From Lumbricus terrestris (taxonomy: Eukaryota; Annelida; Clitellata; Crassiclitellata; Lumbricidae), in assembly GCA_949752735.1 (NCBI GenBank), contig OX457052.1, forward strand, positions 10,368,047 through 10,432,046: DNA of 64,000 bases, written 5' to 3'. Below, one piece after another: positions 23,725 to 35,168 of this stretch (position 1 is its first letter; each line of letters starts with the position of its first letter). The notes under the pieces were generated by a model, which had not been told where the DNA came from, made no database searches, and saw only the letters and a program-made list of their open reading frames with translations. The position numbers and the translations under genes were made by a program.

Positions 23725-24005
23725 CTGTCTGTCTGTCTGTCAGTATGTCGGTCAGTATGTCCGTCTGTCTGTATGTCTGTTTGTCAGTATGGCAGTCAGT
23801 TAGTCTGTCTGTCAGTATGTCTGTCTGTCCTTCTGTCAGTATGTGTCTGTTTGCATGTCAGTATGTCTGTCAATATATCTGCCTGTCAGTATGTCTTTCA
23901 ATCTGTCAGCATGTATGTATGTCTGCCTGTCAGGTTGCCGGTCAGTATGTCTGTCGGACAATGTGTCTGTCAGTAGGTCGGTCAGCTAATGTCAGTGAAT
24001 CTGTC
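23725..24005. repeat. CTGT / CAGTATGTCTGT repeat
   Basis: Irregular tetranucleotide repeat with recurrent CAGTATGTCTGTCTGT. Confidence 0.93.
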
Positions 24006-24299
24006 AGTATAGCATTTATTTCATTACATTATTACTATAAACTTTATTATTACTTCAATGTATTATTTTATTTTATTACTGACGAACCTCAAAATAAGTT
24101 CAGAACAACTTTACAGATGATAGATGGATGGATACGTAGCCATGTTTAAATTACCTAACGTCATTTTATTTATTCGCAGTAAGACTAGACTCACAAAGAT
24201 GCCTGACAAATCGACATAGAAGAAGATATCGCAGCGGCAGGCACAGTCCAGATCATAAGCACAGCATAAGGACCAAAAAGGTAAACTTTAAACGACAGG

Positions 24300-24785
24300 A
24301 AAATGAACAGGAGGAGACAAAGAGATGCCTCCATGCTGTTGGCCTTTGCACATTTTAAGCGCCTGTTACGTGCACATGCAGTAAAAAATCTTATATATAA
24401 CATTGTTGTTTGCTGTTGGTCTTTCAGCTGTTTTTGTACTTTTTTCTCTTCAGTTTTTCATTGTGTATCAAATTTCAATTTGTCTTCGTGTACCTTTATT
24501 AACACCCACCCATACTTAACTCTCCCATCTTCTCAACTGTGAAACGAAATCGGACAAAGGACACTTACACATCATCTTTGCTATGAATAATCACTTACTT
24601 ATATAGGGCCCCTGTATACCTAGCGGGATCTTCCCTTCAGGGGTTCCTATTGTTTCCCTATACTTCTAACTCTCTCCACATTTTAGCACTCATTTACTCT
24701 TACTATTAATCATTATGTACACTGCATAACGTGTAACTGATGTCAATTTTTGGGGGAACAATAAATTTTGAACTTGAACTTGCTC
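24300..24785 (+). mobile_element. Possible LINE 3'UTR with AATAAATTTTGAACTTGAACTTG tail
   Basis: Ends in ACAATAAATTTTGAACTTGA, a tail type common to non-LTR elements. No coding sequence seen. Confidence 0.35.
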
Positions 24786-24871
24786 ATAGCATTAGGTAAT
24801 CTACCGTAATCATACCGCCCTCATCCTGCAAAGTGCAGGTACTATTGAGTGAATGAATGTTGTTAGAGCTG

Positions 24872-24990
24872 CACTTCAAGATTTCTACTCAGAGGCGCTC
24901 CTGACTACAGCATGGACACTGAATCGGAGTTTCACGCTGAAGAGCATGAGCAACTGCAAGTGAAGTACTTGATCACTGCTCACTGCTCAG
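24872..24990 (-). mobile_element. SINE 3' fragment
   Basis: Plus-strand reading TTCTACTCAGAGGCGCTCCT ... GAGTTTCACGCTGAAG ... GCAACTGCAAGTGAAGTACT. The tRNA-like part is absent. Confidence 0.65.
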
Positions 24991-26027
24991 GGTGCCTAGT
25001 ACTGGTTATAGTTAGTCGAGCAGTATGTATATACGATTATACGTGTGAGGACAACATAGGCTCACACCATTAGGAGATATCAAAACAAGTGAAAGATGTA
25101 CAAAGCATCCATTTACATGAGGAAGAATGAGCAAGAAGGGTGGAATAAATGTCAAATGGCTAAATTCGTTCAAGAGACTATCTTCAAATAGGCAATTGCT
25201 AAAAAATTAAATGGTAAAAATTAAATGGTAAAAAAATTAAATGGTAAAATGCTGGCATGAAGATCAGAAGGATGTGGGCTCGAAACCTGCCTGCCCCATA
25301 AGGTTCAACTCAGCCTTCAAGGACTTCAACTCCCCAATTAAAGACAATTAAATGAGCAGTTGGCACATGGACACCTTGCGGACTGCCAAACAATACAGTT
25401 AACTCCGATTCCTGTTAAACTTGTTAACATCTGCCACTGCTATATCATGCAGTCAGTTGGGGAAAATGAATAAATGAAAATTAAAAATGGTATTTCTACT
25501 TAACCAAAGTGCCTGTTGCAGTATGAAGATTATCAGATAAAAACGTTTTTAAAAAGGAAATAAATTGGAAGACCTTATCGCGCACAAACATGGTTCAACG
25601 TATACAGATAAGGCCGCTAATTAATCTGAAAGCACTAGTCACTAGTCGTGGACTACATAGTTCATAAGAAGCGCAAACATCAACATATGTTAGGTTACCA
25701 CACTAATGGTAATTCGGAGGACCCTAGACGCGATTATACACTACTACCTATATTAGGTGACATGGTATATTACAAGACTGAGGTATAGCGATAGCAAATG
25801 ATAACGCAAAGATTTATATATACAATTGCCACAGTTGAGATAACTTATCACATTGAGGTGCTGTGTTGATGATAATGATTTTACAAAGGACAACAAGCCA
25901 CTGACCAATATAATTTATACAGATGAGGAAGCTTGATGCAGAAGATTCTTTTTACAGAGTACCAGAATTAATTACAACTACAGGTGAGACGGATAAAATG
26001 ATCACACTGGTCTACTATGGCAATGAA
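24990..26027. other. Intron, nothing firm
   Basis: Unique AT-rich sequence apart from the weak tRNA-like remnant at 25240. Confidence 0.45.
25240..25330 (+). mobile_element. Possible tRNA-like SINE remnant
   Basis: AAAATGCTGGCATGAAGATC followed by GTGGGCTCGAAACCTGCC has the spacing of tRNA internal promoter boxes, but no acceptor-like pairing. Weak. Confidence 0.25.
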
Positions 26028-26467
26028 CATGGGAGGAGACTTAGGTAGGAGGACAGAGGGACGGTCCCCTCAATGGATGTGGTGGGAACGGTCCATGCAT
26101 TCCCCCCCCCCCCCCCAATCACAATTGTTAAGTGCTAGGACATGTACACACTTCACGAAACACACTGTGAGGTTATAATGTTAGAAGATAGAAGAAGAAA
26201 TCTTCGAACAAATGAGGTATTAAATGACTTTAAAAGAGGGTCATCAACTTTTTGACAGAAAAATTGGGTTTTTCATCGACATTCCGAATGGATAAAAAAA
26301 GGTTGTCAAAAATTTTTGCCGGCAAAAAGATGGAGCATTTCAGCCATTCGTCCGCCCAAAATATCTCGAGTCCTACCTTCGGCCACTCATTTTCATCCCT
26401 TGCAAGTCTCCGCCCATGTCTCCGCCCAGTCGCTCGTTTTCGTGCCCCCCCCCAGTCTCTGCCCATG
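26028..26467. mobile_element. hAT MITE, 440 bp (CATGGGAGGAGAC family)
   Basis: Inverted repeats CATGGGAGGAGACTTAGG and CAGTCTCTGCCCATG. Flanks GCAATGAA / GTAATGAA match 7 of 8. Related to 2922-3200 by its ends and by the internal GGTCATCAACTTTTT motif. Contains a C16 run. Confidence 0.85.
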
Positions 26468-27226
26468 GTAATGAAGGGAGTTTACAAGGGATTATATACC
26501 ACATACCACAGGCATGATACTAACGTTCATCAGATTCTATGGATACGGTCTGCGATATGATTATGGAATCTTCACGCAGACAATGTATTAGATTAGTGAT
26601 CATTAGTCATTTATTAATCAATTGATGACTACACACTACACAGGTTAAAGATTCTGCACAAATCATATGGATAATTATATGGTGCAGTGGCGTAGCCAGG
26701 AATTTATTATGGGGGGGGTTTGGACTGAGAAATATTTATTAATTATTATGGCCAGTCCCTTCGACCGTGAACGAACAAGGGTGCCGAAGTCGCGAAACCC
26801 CTCGCAATTGGGCGCATGTTGCCAGCGCTTATGTAACCATTGGACAATAAACAGAGTTTTTAGCTGTCGGGGAGCAGCATCAAAACATGTTAATAATTAC
26901 GCAAATATTTTTTTCTTCACTCATTTATCATTTAATCCCCAGAATTTTTTAATTTATAGCTTAAAATAAAACAATAATTTTAATATTAAATGTTGCTATT
27001 TTGTGACAAGTGGACAATGCAGATTCCATTAAAGCTAAAAAGTTCAAATTTATTTAAGACTTTCAACTTTCAAGTGAACAACAAACAGTCAGTAGTCCAA
27101 AGAAGAGAAGGAAAGTCTAGCCTAATAATTACTATTGACTATTATCATTTTATTTTATTCTAAGACTAAAAGTCTAAGAAGTCTTCATCAACCAGCGACA
27201 GTTTAGGCTATAATGTAGGCTAAACT

Positions 27227-27493
27227 TCACATTATAGCATAATTTCCAATGTCGTTGGGATGAATTGTTCGAATGTTCGGTGAAAGGGATATATCAACTT
27301 CTTCACGATGGCTCTCGGTTGATTCCATTATTTCCGCAACCAATGAAAGTGGAGTTACTTCTACTGATCCTTCTGAAAGTTCTGATACAATCATACTAGA
27401 TGGTAACTCAGCTGTTCCATCAGTTGCAGGTGTACGAACACGTTTGTTTTCCAAATAGTTTAAGATGCTATTATTCGGTCGTTTTTTAGACAT
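27227..27493 (-). pseudogene. N-terminal fragment of a hAT/ZMYM-like transposase
   Basis: An 88-codon ORF starting MSKKRPNNSILNYLENKR and ending ...HPNDIGNYAIM. The start resembles the short basic N-terminus (MSKR..SI..F..) and the late P-x-D-I-G motif that precedes the TTF/ZMYM-type zinc finger in hAT transposases (family knowledge). Everything after that motif is missing. It lies within a TIR/TSD-defined element, so it is transposon cargo rather than a host gene. Confidence 0.55.
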
Positions 27494-27746
27494 GGTGTCA
27501 ATAAAATTGTTTTACTATTATTTAAAATAATCCGTAACTGAAATTTTACTCACATTGGTTAGCTAGTGTCTATCTCCTCTTCCAGTTGAACCCCCCCCCG
27601 AGGTTGTGTCCGCCCGAATGGGTGGGCCACTCTGCCCAGGATGGATGGGGAGGGTAGGACTTTCTTCCCCACGCCCAGGTCGTCGAGGTTGTCCGCTCTG
27701 CTCGATCCTTCGAGGTCACTCGGGTCGTGGGAAGCAGGAGCGAGCG

Positions 27747-27749
<3 letters not shown>

Positions 27750-27822
<73 letters not shown>
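27750..27822. repeat. (GA)n
   Basis: About 36 GA units, inside the hAT element at 26685-28185. The near-identical flanks (CACTCTGCCCAGG at 27628, CACTCCGCCCAGG at 27828) suggest local duplication. Confidence 0.95.
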
Positions 27823-27824
<2 letters not shown>

Positions 27825-28199
27825 CACCACTCCGCCCAGGGTGACGATGGGGGAGGGGTAGGCCTACTCCGCCGCAATATATGTATATATATATATATAT
27901 ATATATACATACACACAATACATACATGCATAATGGTTTCTATATAAATATACGAAAAGTGTTCAACTCTACAACAATGGGAACCGTTAAAAGGCTTGCA
28001 GGGAATGTACGCTTCATAGTATGCTATCACCGGGGTAATGAAGCAAAATATTTCATGGTCGAATACCTTTCGTGACACCAACACAGCAGTATTACAGTAA
28101 CTAAATTGAATAATAACCTTTTAAAAAAAATTCTAAGCCAATGGGGGGGTTTTAACCCCCTAAACCCCCCTTGGCTACGCCACTGATATGGTGAAGAGT

Positions 28200-28540
28200 G
28201 AAGGAAGATGTTATGCAGGAGGAAGATGTTTGTAGGCCACTTGGTCAACTGAGGAAGAGGTGCAGACTGCAGAGAGGAAAGATGTCTGAAAAGTCTGTTT
28301 TATGTCAGAGTAGAATGCTTGACAACGCAAAAAAAGCTTTTGATTTGATTTGATTTATTTTGATGTGAAAGAAGTTGAGAAAGGTCATTTAACAGAAAAA
28401 CGGGTTAATTATGGAATATTACAGGAATTTCATGATCATAGAGAGCTAAACATGATGACAATAAAGAAATTCGTATATACTCTAATTGCTGGACAAAGGA
28501 ATACATGCCACTGGTACAATAACTGAAGGTAATTACGACT
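28200..28540. other. Intron, LINE-like tail
   Basis: TTTTGATTTGATTTGATTTA near 28340 looks like a retroelement tail; otherwise nothing. Confidence 0.4.
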
Positions 28541-28880
28541 TCCTTCTTCTTCTTTCGTTCTCTGCCCTCAAGCAGGTTCGTAGGTCCAATGACGCCACTC
28601 ATCTCTATTCTGTGCCTCTCTCTTCATTCAACTGCAGCCCCTCCCTCTGTAGCCTTTCTTTGTCATCATCCTGTCCAGTAGCATCACTCTTGGTCTTCCT
28701 GGTATCTTTTCCCCCTCTATTCTTCCATCGATATGTCCATTTCCGCCAGGTGTCACCTCTCATGATGTGGACTATCCAGTTTCTGTGCCATCTTCATATT
28801 GTCCCTTGAAAATTGAATTGACCTTAAATTCTCTCCAACCATCTGTAGAATTTCTTCATTTTGTCCTGTGCTCCACCCAG
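28540..28880 (-). mobile_element. RTE-like LINE RT C-terminus, decayed
   Basis: Minus-strand frames give WIVHIMRGDTW, then a shift, ...EDQE/...LLDRMM-like and EWRHWTYEPA, the usual end of endonuclease-RT elements (GHI.R...KR.RGRPR..MLDWM..EW.HWT). Same family as 43200-43680. Confidence 0.55.
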
Positions 28881-28884
28881 CCCC

Positions 28885-28886
28885 AG

Positions 28887-28918
<32 letters not shown>

Positions 28919-28975
28919 TAATTTATATAGCGACCTTCAAGGTACCTTCTCAGAGGCGCTCCCGGCCGAGATCAA
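28885..28975 (-). mobile_element. LINE/SINE tail with (CAAT)n
   Basis: (CAAT)8 followed by CGTAATTTATATAGCGACCT and CAGAGGCGCTCCCGGCCGAG; minus orientation. Confidence 0.6.
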
Positions 28976-28984
28976 GCGAAAAAA

Positions 28985-29470
28985 ACAGTCTTCAACAGTT
29001 TGTGAAATTGAGAACAGCTGGGGAGGTGTCGCCTAGTCAAGGGAAGTCCATTCTATGTTGTTGGACCAACAACCAGTTGCTTTGGGCAGTTGATCAAAAC
29101 AAAATGCACCACAAATCCAAGATCACATTAAAAGCAAAACACACGAAGACCACGACTACGTTGAATATATTCAACATTATAAAGACAGAGACACAGAAAA
29201 ACTTTGACTAAATGCGAGAGAACGCACGATAAGAAACTATGATCATTTTGCTGTCATGCAACACTCCCCCAAAAATGATTGGTGACAGGAACGAATGACA
29301 ATCAAATAGCGATCAAGTACTTCATAAAAAGTTACGAAAAATTCCAGTTAAGTTGATTCCTTATTCAAAGCCAAGCACTAGTTACTCCAAATGATTAAAT
29401 GTTTCATTATAAGGCAAGCAGGTATTTTAAGCAGTTTTAATCACTGGCACTAAAGACATCCTCTCCAGAG
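28985..29470. other. Intron, nothing recognised
   Basis: AT-rich unique sequence. Confidence 0.45.
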
Positions 29471-29479
29471 TAAGAGGAA

Positions 29480-29600
29480 TAATAATATAAATAATAATAA
29501 TAATAATGACAATAATAATAATAATGACAATAATAATAACAATAATAATGAACGTTAATATCACTAAATTATTATTATTATTATTATTATTATTATCTGA
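29480..29600. repeat. Inverted (AAT)n / (ATT)n
   Basis: AATAATAATGAC-type repeat followed by TTATTATTATT, able to fold as a hairpin. Confidence 0.9.
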
Positions 29601-29609
29601 GGTTCCCAG

Positions 29610-30250
29610 CACAATCCAGTCAACCTCGGATGATTATAATATTGTCATTACTAGCATTGATTATTCCAGAGCATCGCAACATAATCCTCATAGTTCACCT
29701 ATATTCTGAATAATTGCAGGACTGACCGCGAACTGAGGAGTCAGTTTTGCAAAAACACTCTCGTTCTCTGTTTAACATATTAATTTGTATGCTTAAACCT
29801 AAAACATTTTGGCCTATCAATGCCGGTAATCGTATACTGGAAATCAGGTCCCGACCCTGCTTTAATAGCTGCTGCCATTGTAGCGGCGGACAAGAGCTGC
29901 ACAGACAAATTACAAGATAAACAAACTGTCAACTACAACGTATAGTTGATCATCATCTGCATAAAAATAATGCCAAAATGAATGACCGCCAACTGTACCC
30001 AGTGCCAGTCTTGTTGTAGGTCAGTTAGATATTTGTCATTTGACGAAAACAGGCTTGACCATTTTCGTGGTGGTGATAAAAGACTTGGTCTCGAGTGCAC
30101 TTGAGTTGGTTTTAAAAGTGCTGGCTTGGCAAGGCAAAGCTTGGCTGTCAATATGAACAACGATTAATTTTAAGGTCCCCCGCCTCAAAAATGGTCAAGC
30201 CTGTTTTCGTCACATGACAAATATCTACAGACTGATACGATTCCAGTTGG
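29610..30250. other. Intron, nothing recognised
   Basis: Short similar phrases CATTTGACGAAAACAGGCTT and its near-complement near 30190 (AAGCCTGTTTTCGTCACATG) form a distant inverted repeat of about 30 bp, possibly a decayed TIR element at 30010-30230. Confidence 0.4.
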
Positions 30251-30256
30251 TCAGGA

Positions 30257-30363
<107 letters not shown>

Positions 30364-30389
30364 GCTGTATCTGAAAGCGCTGCCAAGGC

Positions 30390-30390
<1 letters not shown>

Positions 30391-30429
<39 letters not shown>

Positions 30430-30470
30430 GTCAGTCAGTCAGTCAATCAATCAATCAATCAATCAATCAC
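30391..30470. repeat. (CAAT)n / (CAGT)n
   Basis: (CAAT) with a short internal CAGT block, just beyond the CAG tract. Confidence 0.95.
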
Positions 30471-30714
30471 TTTCCCTGTATTAAAAATAGTGCTGACAAA
30501 ATTATAGGCCACCTATACATTGCCACACAAAGCTTTTATTCGATGCTAAAAGACACGATTATGGCAATGCTCCGACGAAATTAAAACCACAGGCACGTTA
30601 TATAAAATAATGTCTAACCATCAATGTCGCAATTTAAAGAAAAAGAGAATCACACAACATCAATATACGTTCTGTATTTTAGTCTGGATATAAAACAACA
30701 GCGACAACTTGTTT

Positions 30715-31235
30715 CATAAGCCAGGCGGTCCGATAAACCATGGTTGGAGGCTTTAAGAAAAGACTCAGAGGACCATCAAAATAGAAGCATAAATCACAAA
30801 GACATCTGCTTGACGACAACGACGACTACATCGCAACCACCACTGAAACACTTGTTCCACAAATGTCGTGGGCTCGAAGAGAAAACGCATCGAAGAAGAA
30901 GAAAGAGAGAGACCCGGTGGTCATAATAAAAGACGCATACGTCAGAGCTGCATGCATCATGAAAGGCTGCTGCTGCAGCTGCGGCAACTGATGCGGGAGA
31001 TGCCAATCAAACGAAGCCCGAAAAGTCGGCTCTAAGTCAAGGCACCGGAATAGAAATCGATGTGCCACGACGACCACCGTCGCCGCTGCATTAGAATCAT
31101 AAAACGCGGTGGCCGTGAACAGGCGCAGGGGTCTTAAATGTAGGAAGCAGAGAGGATTACACCTGCGGAAAAGTAGTGGCCGTGCTTCGCATACGCCGAT
31201 AAAGATCGACCGAGGAACAGGAAAGGACAAAGAGA
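30715..31235. other. CpG-rich unique segment, function not recognised
   Basis: About 500 bp of unique, CpG-containing sequence (CGACGACC, GTCGCCGCTG, AAAACGCGGTGG) between the CAG/CAAT microsatellites and the AACAATGG minisatellite. Open frames exist but none resembles a known protein and splice sites are unconvincing. Could be regulatory. Confidence 0.3.
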
Positions 31236-31239
31236 AGTA

Positions 31240-31925
31240 ATCCTCGAGAGAACAATGGTTAATCCTCAAAAGAACAATGGTTAATCCTCAAAAGAATAAT
31301 GGTTAAATCCTCATAAGAACAATGGTTAAGCCCAAAGAGAAGCAAACTTCAAAGGAACAATGGTTAATCCTCATAAGAACAATGGTTAAACCCAAAAAGA
31401 AGCTATCCTCAAAAGAACAATGGCTAATCCTCAAAAGAACAATGGTTAAACCCAAAGAGAAGACTAGTATCCTCAAAGGAACAATGGTAAATCCTCATAA
31501 GAACAATGGTTAAACCCAAAGAGAAGTAATCCTCAAAGGAACAATGGTTAATCCTCAAAAGAACAATGGTTAATTCTCAAATGAACAATGGTTAATCCTC
31601 AAAGGAACAATGGTTAATCCTCATAAGAACAATGGTTAAACCCAAAAAAGAAGCTATCCTCAAAAGAACAATGGTTAATCCTCAAAAGAACAATGGTTAA
31701 ACCCAAAGAGAAGTATCCTCAAAGGAACAATGGTAAATCCTCATAAGAACAATGGTTAAACCCAAAGAGAAGTAATCCTCAAAGGAACAATGGTTAATCT
31801 TCAAAAGAACAATAGTTAAACACAAAGAGAAGTAATCCTCAAAGGAACAATGGTTAATCCTCATAAGAACAATGGCTAAACCCAAAGAGAAGTAATCCTC
31901 AAAAGAACAATGGTTAAACCGAAAT
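31240..31925. repeat. AACAATGGTTAA minisatellite with composite units
   Basis: Alternates a 22-bp unit (AATCCTCAAAAGAACAATGG TT) with a longer one containing AAACCCAAAGAGAAG. Open frames across it are repeat artefacts. Confidence 0.92.
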
Positions 31926-32069
31926 GCAAGCAACTTTTTCGATCCGTCATAGCTGCTGCGTATGATGATTCGGAGTAAGGTATAGCAATCCATCATTTGA
32001 GACAAAGCTTCTTTGAACAACAGTCCACAGAGATTCTCTCGTCTGACAGACTTTGAAAGATATTTCAAC

Positions 32070-32115
32070 CGGAGAGAGAGAGACAGAGAGAGAGACAGAC
32101 AGACAGAGAGCAAAC
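32070..32115. repeat. (GA)n / (GACA)n
   Basis: GAGAGAGAGACAGAGAGAGA and GACAGACAGACAG. Confidence 0.9.
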
Positions 32116-32119
32116 GTTA

Positions 32120-32690
32120 CAGCAACAATAAATTCGTCGACTATAGGACAACCACAGATAACAAGATATATATCCAGTATTAATAAAATAATAAATATAA
32201 AATATTATATAAAATATATATTTGATAGGTCACCAAATGAGGGCAGTTCATAAATTAACCTTCTCACTGTCAGTGTAAGTATGGTCAGTGACTCAGTGTA
32301 TACATTACAGCAGAGTTGGCTAGGGAAATAGATGAAGCAGAAATCTCAAAACCCCTTTCCACTCTGGTTGAGATTTTAACTGTACTACACTCCAACATAC
32401 CCAGTGATTAAAGTGGTCTGGGTGGGCAGTGGGCATTAGACACTTGTGCGATAGAAGTAACAAATTACTAAATTACACTCTGACTTGATCCTGATGTAGA
32501 AATATCATTCTGCTCGCATTCACGATAACACGCATTCACGATAACACTGAATGGGTGAATATTCAGATTGCCAAAGAGTTTAATTGGAATGCATCAATTA
32601 CCAGGGTTCCATACAAGCTGAACAGTGGGAATGCAAGCAAAGAATTTTGAGAGCAGTGGGAACGCCGTTTCCACGTATTCCTACCCACTT
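32120..32690. other. Intron, nothing recognised
   Basis: AT-rich; CACTTGTGCGATAGAAGTAA (32440) recurs at 34700, a low-copy dispersed repeat. Confidence 0.45.
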
Positions 32691-33045
32691 TAAACTCTGA
32701 ATGCATCCCTAATAAAGGTCTCCCATTTGGTAACAAATCCTGAATGCATCCCTAATAAAGGTCTCCTATTTAGTAACAAATCCTGAATGCATCCCTAATA
32801 AAGGTCTCCTATTTAGTAACAAACCCTGAATGCATCCCTAATAAAGGTCTCCTATTTAGTAATAAACCCTGAATGCATCCCTAATAAAGGTCTCCTATTT
32901 AGTAACAAATCCTGAATGCATCCCTAATAAAGGTCTCCTATTTAGTAATAAACCCTGATTGCATTCCTAATAAAGGTTTGATCTCCTATTTAGTAATAAA
33001 CCCTGAATGCATCCCTAATAAAGGCCTCCTATTTAGTAATTAATA
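32690..33045. repeat. 43-bp minisatellite, about 8 copies
   Basis: Unit CCTGAATGCATCCCTAATAA AGGTCTCCTATTTAGTAACAAAT. Copies differ by 1-4 bases, so expansion is recent. Confidence 0.95.
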
Positions 33046-33464
33046 TCTAAAGTAATCCTCTTCCTGTCTGACTTTATATCTGGATTTCTGATCTGAGCGC
33101 TGAAACAAAATGACCATAATACCCCAATCAGTTTATTAAAAATTTTGAAACAAGATGGTTTCCATGACAACGTGCTGTGGGTGCTGCAAAAATGTGCAGC
33201 TTACAACCATGATTTATAGAGTTTTGCATTTTTAATTTGGCGCGCCAAGAGAAATGTGACATATATCATGGCATGATAGATGTATTCTTTCATTTTTCAT
33301 GACACGCATCAGAGTGCGCATTATAGTGCGATGGTCTCCACATGTTGAAATGCTCAAAATAATCCCTAACAGAGAATTTGTTTCAAACAGTTTTACTTCA
33401 TTTACAAGTGCCTCCTAGTGAACTCCGATACAATAATGAGAACATCGACTACACAAAGACAGTG

Positions 33465-33800
33465 GGATCTAATTTAATCTAATATTTGTAAAGCACTTCT
33501 CACAGCAGAACTATTCAGAAGCGCTCACAGTGTGACAGGCGCATGAAAGAGAAATGTCTTCAAGCAGCGAAAAGATAAAGGTGAATTAACTTCCGGAATC
33601 CTGCTATGAATTATTGCAGAGGAAGGTCATTCCACATTGATGGACACACAACAGCGAAAGCTTGATGCTAGGTTAATGAGGTTTGTCACAAATAGATTAA
33701 GGCAGTCAGCAGAACAAAAAAAGGCATGGAGATTGTAAGGTAGCAAGGAAGGAATGGCCACTGCTTCTCATATGTCAAAGAAAAGTAAAATAATGCCGCT
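33465..33800 (-). mobile_element. CR1/L2-like LINE 3' remnant
   Basis: Plus-strand reading TTTGTAAAGCACTTCTCACA, GAAGCGCTCACAGTGTGACA and then a decayed RT end with GGAAGGTCATTCCACATTGA. Minus orientation. Confidence 0.5.
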
Positions 33801-33831
33801 ATCACTTTATGCCCTGGCTGCAACTATAGTG

Positions 33832-34332
33832 CAGTGGTTCCCAACCGTTTATGACTTTAGGGCCACTTTTTCTAAGTTGGAGGACATGAGGGCCACTTTT
33901 TCTTAGTTGAAGGACATTATTCTATTCTATTTTGGGATTTATAAAGCGCCTCTCACAGTACAACCTAATCAGAGGCGCTCCCAGTGCGAAGAACTCCTGG
34001 AAAAGAAAAGTCTTAAGACAACGAGCAGAAAAAGTAAAGCCTCCAGATAAAATCTGGGAACGAATAATAGGAGGAATTCATTAGGGGTGGCAAGACAAAT
34101 TTAATTAACTAAAACCTTATAAATCTGTTATAATTGAATCAAAATAGAATTTTTGATGTTATTTATACACATAAAAATAAAATTACTTGTAATAGAAAAC
34201 AATTATGTGTTATATCCTGTCCAAATTGTCAATTTTGCCATATATTTTTGTTAATTCTTTGAGAGACGAGGGCCATTTTTTTAGGCTTGGCGGGCCACTT
34301 TTGGCCCGCGGGCCACGGGTTGGGTACCACTG
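33832..34332. mobile_element. hAT MITE (CAGTGGTTCCCAACC family) interrupted by a LINE tail
   Basis: Ends CAGTGGTTCCCAACC and GGTTGGGTACCACTG. Body homologous to 11005-11291 but interrupted at about 33922-34105 by a CR1/L2-like 3' fragment. Flanking octamers CTATAGTG and AACTAGTG agree at 5 of 8. Confidence 0.8.
33925..34105 (-). mobile_element. CR1/L2-like LINE tail nested in a hAT MITE
   Basis: GATTTATAAAGCGCCTCTCA, AGAGGCGCTCCCAGTGCGAA and a short decayed RT end; it splits the MITE at 33832-34332. Confidence 0.6.
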
Positions 34333-34339
34333 AACTAGT

Positions 34340-34940
34340 GGCTGACTCAATGACCTTTTCTTCTGTATGAAGGCTACCATCCTATGATTTATGCAATCTT
34401 GTTTTTACCACACACCTCTCGCTTACCATCCACTCCTCACTCGAAACATGTCGAATCATCCCATCAATAACAAGGAATAATCAAAAACCATAAACAATCT
34501 AATCTAATATAACTATGGTTTATTAAATTATTATTCACTGGCTGTCTTGTCAACACCATCGAACCCCTCCTTAAGATCTTTTTCCATTCAGTTGCAAAGC
34601 TATACATCACTTAAAGGCCTACTTTCAAAGGGACTGATCGTGTGGCTATTGACCTGATAATAGCTAGTTCTTCGTGCATCATTGGTTGATGCGCTGTGCA
34701 TTAGACACTTGTGCGATAGAAGTAACAAACCACCCGTTAAACTCTAACTTGTGGTACTGATGTAGAAATATCATTCTGCACACCCTCATGCCTCCTCACT
34801 CAAATCCTGCGCAATGTGCGCATAAAGAAGTTTAAAATAGCCTCAGAGGAGCCTTGCATCTCTACTCTCTGCTCGACTGGGTGACCACCCCAAAAAATCA
34901 CCTACTGAGACCCACAAAGGTAGGGAAATGGTAATTGATG
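34340..34940. other. Intron, low-copy repeat
   Basis: Shares GTGCATTAGACACTTGTGCG, AGAAATATCATTCTGC and neighbouring phrases with 32430-32520. Confidence 0.45.
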
Positions 34941-35168
34941 GGGCGGGCAGTGGTGTAGTGTTGGGTTCTGTGCCATGGAGCCAGAGTGTAGCCAGGTTCG
35001 AACCCACCCCAAGCTGCCGCATAGGGACCTTGAGCAAGTCCTTCACTCGCAATTGCTCATTCGCATCGGCGTGCAACTTCTATGCTGTTTCCGCGCTGTA
35101 GTCGGGAGCGCCTCTGAGTAGAGAGCTAGAAGGGGCCGCTATAGCAAATGCGAGAAATAATAATAATA
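34941..35168 (+). mobile_element. tRNA-derived SINE
   Basis: GGGCGGGCAGTGGTGTAGTG, CCAGGTTCGAACCCACC, GTCGGGAGCGCCTCTGAGTA, tail AAATGCGAGAAATAATAATA. Confidence 0.85.

Larger units (their letters stand above)
26685..28185 (-). mobile_element. hAT element with transposase N-terminal ORF, 1501 bp
   Basis: Both ends read CAGTGGCGTAGCCA followed by G-rich sequence. The element is flanked by a perfect 8-bp duplication ATATGGTG (26677-26684 and 28186-28193). Inside are a short ORF resembling a transposase start (27493-27227, minus strand), a GA/CT microsatellite and a TA microsatellite. The catalytic part of a transposase is absent, so it is an internally deleted copy. Its right end is homologous to the MITE at 14358-14621. 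Confidence 0.88.

Noticed and set aside
30826..31269. 147-codon minus ORF in the CpG-rich segment
   Set aside because: Composition is biased, part lies in the minisatellite, and there is no domain or conserved motif.
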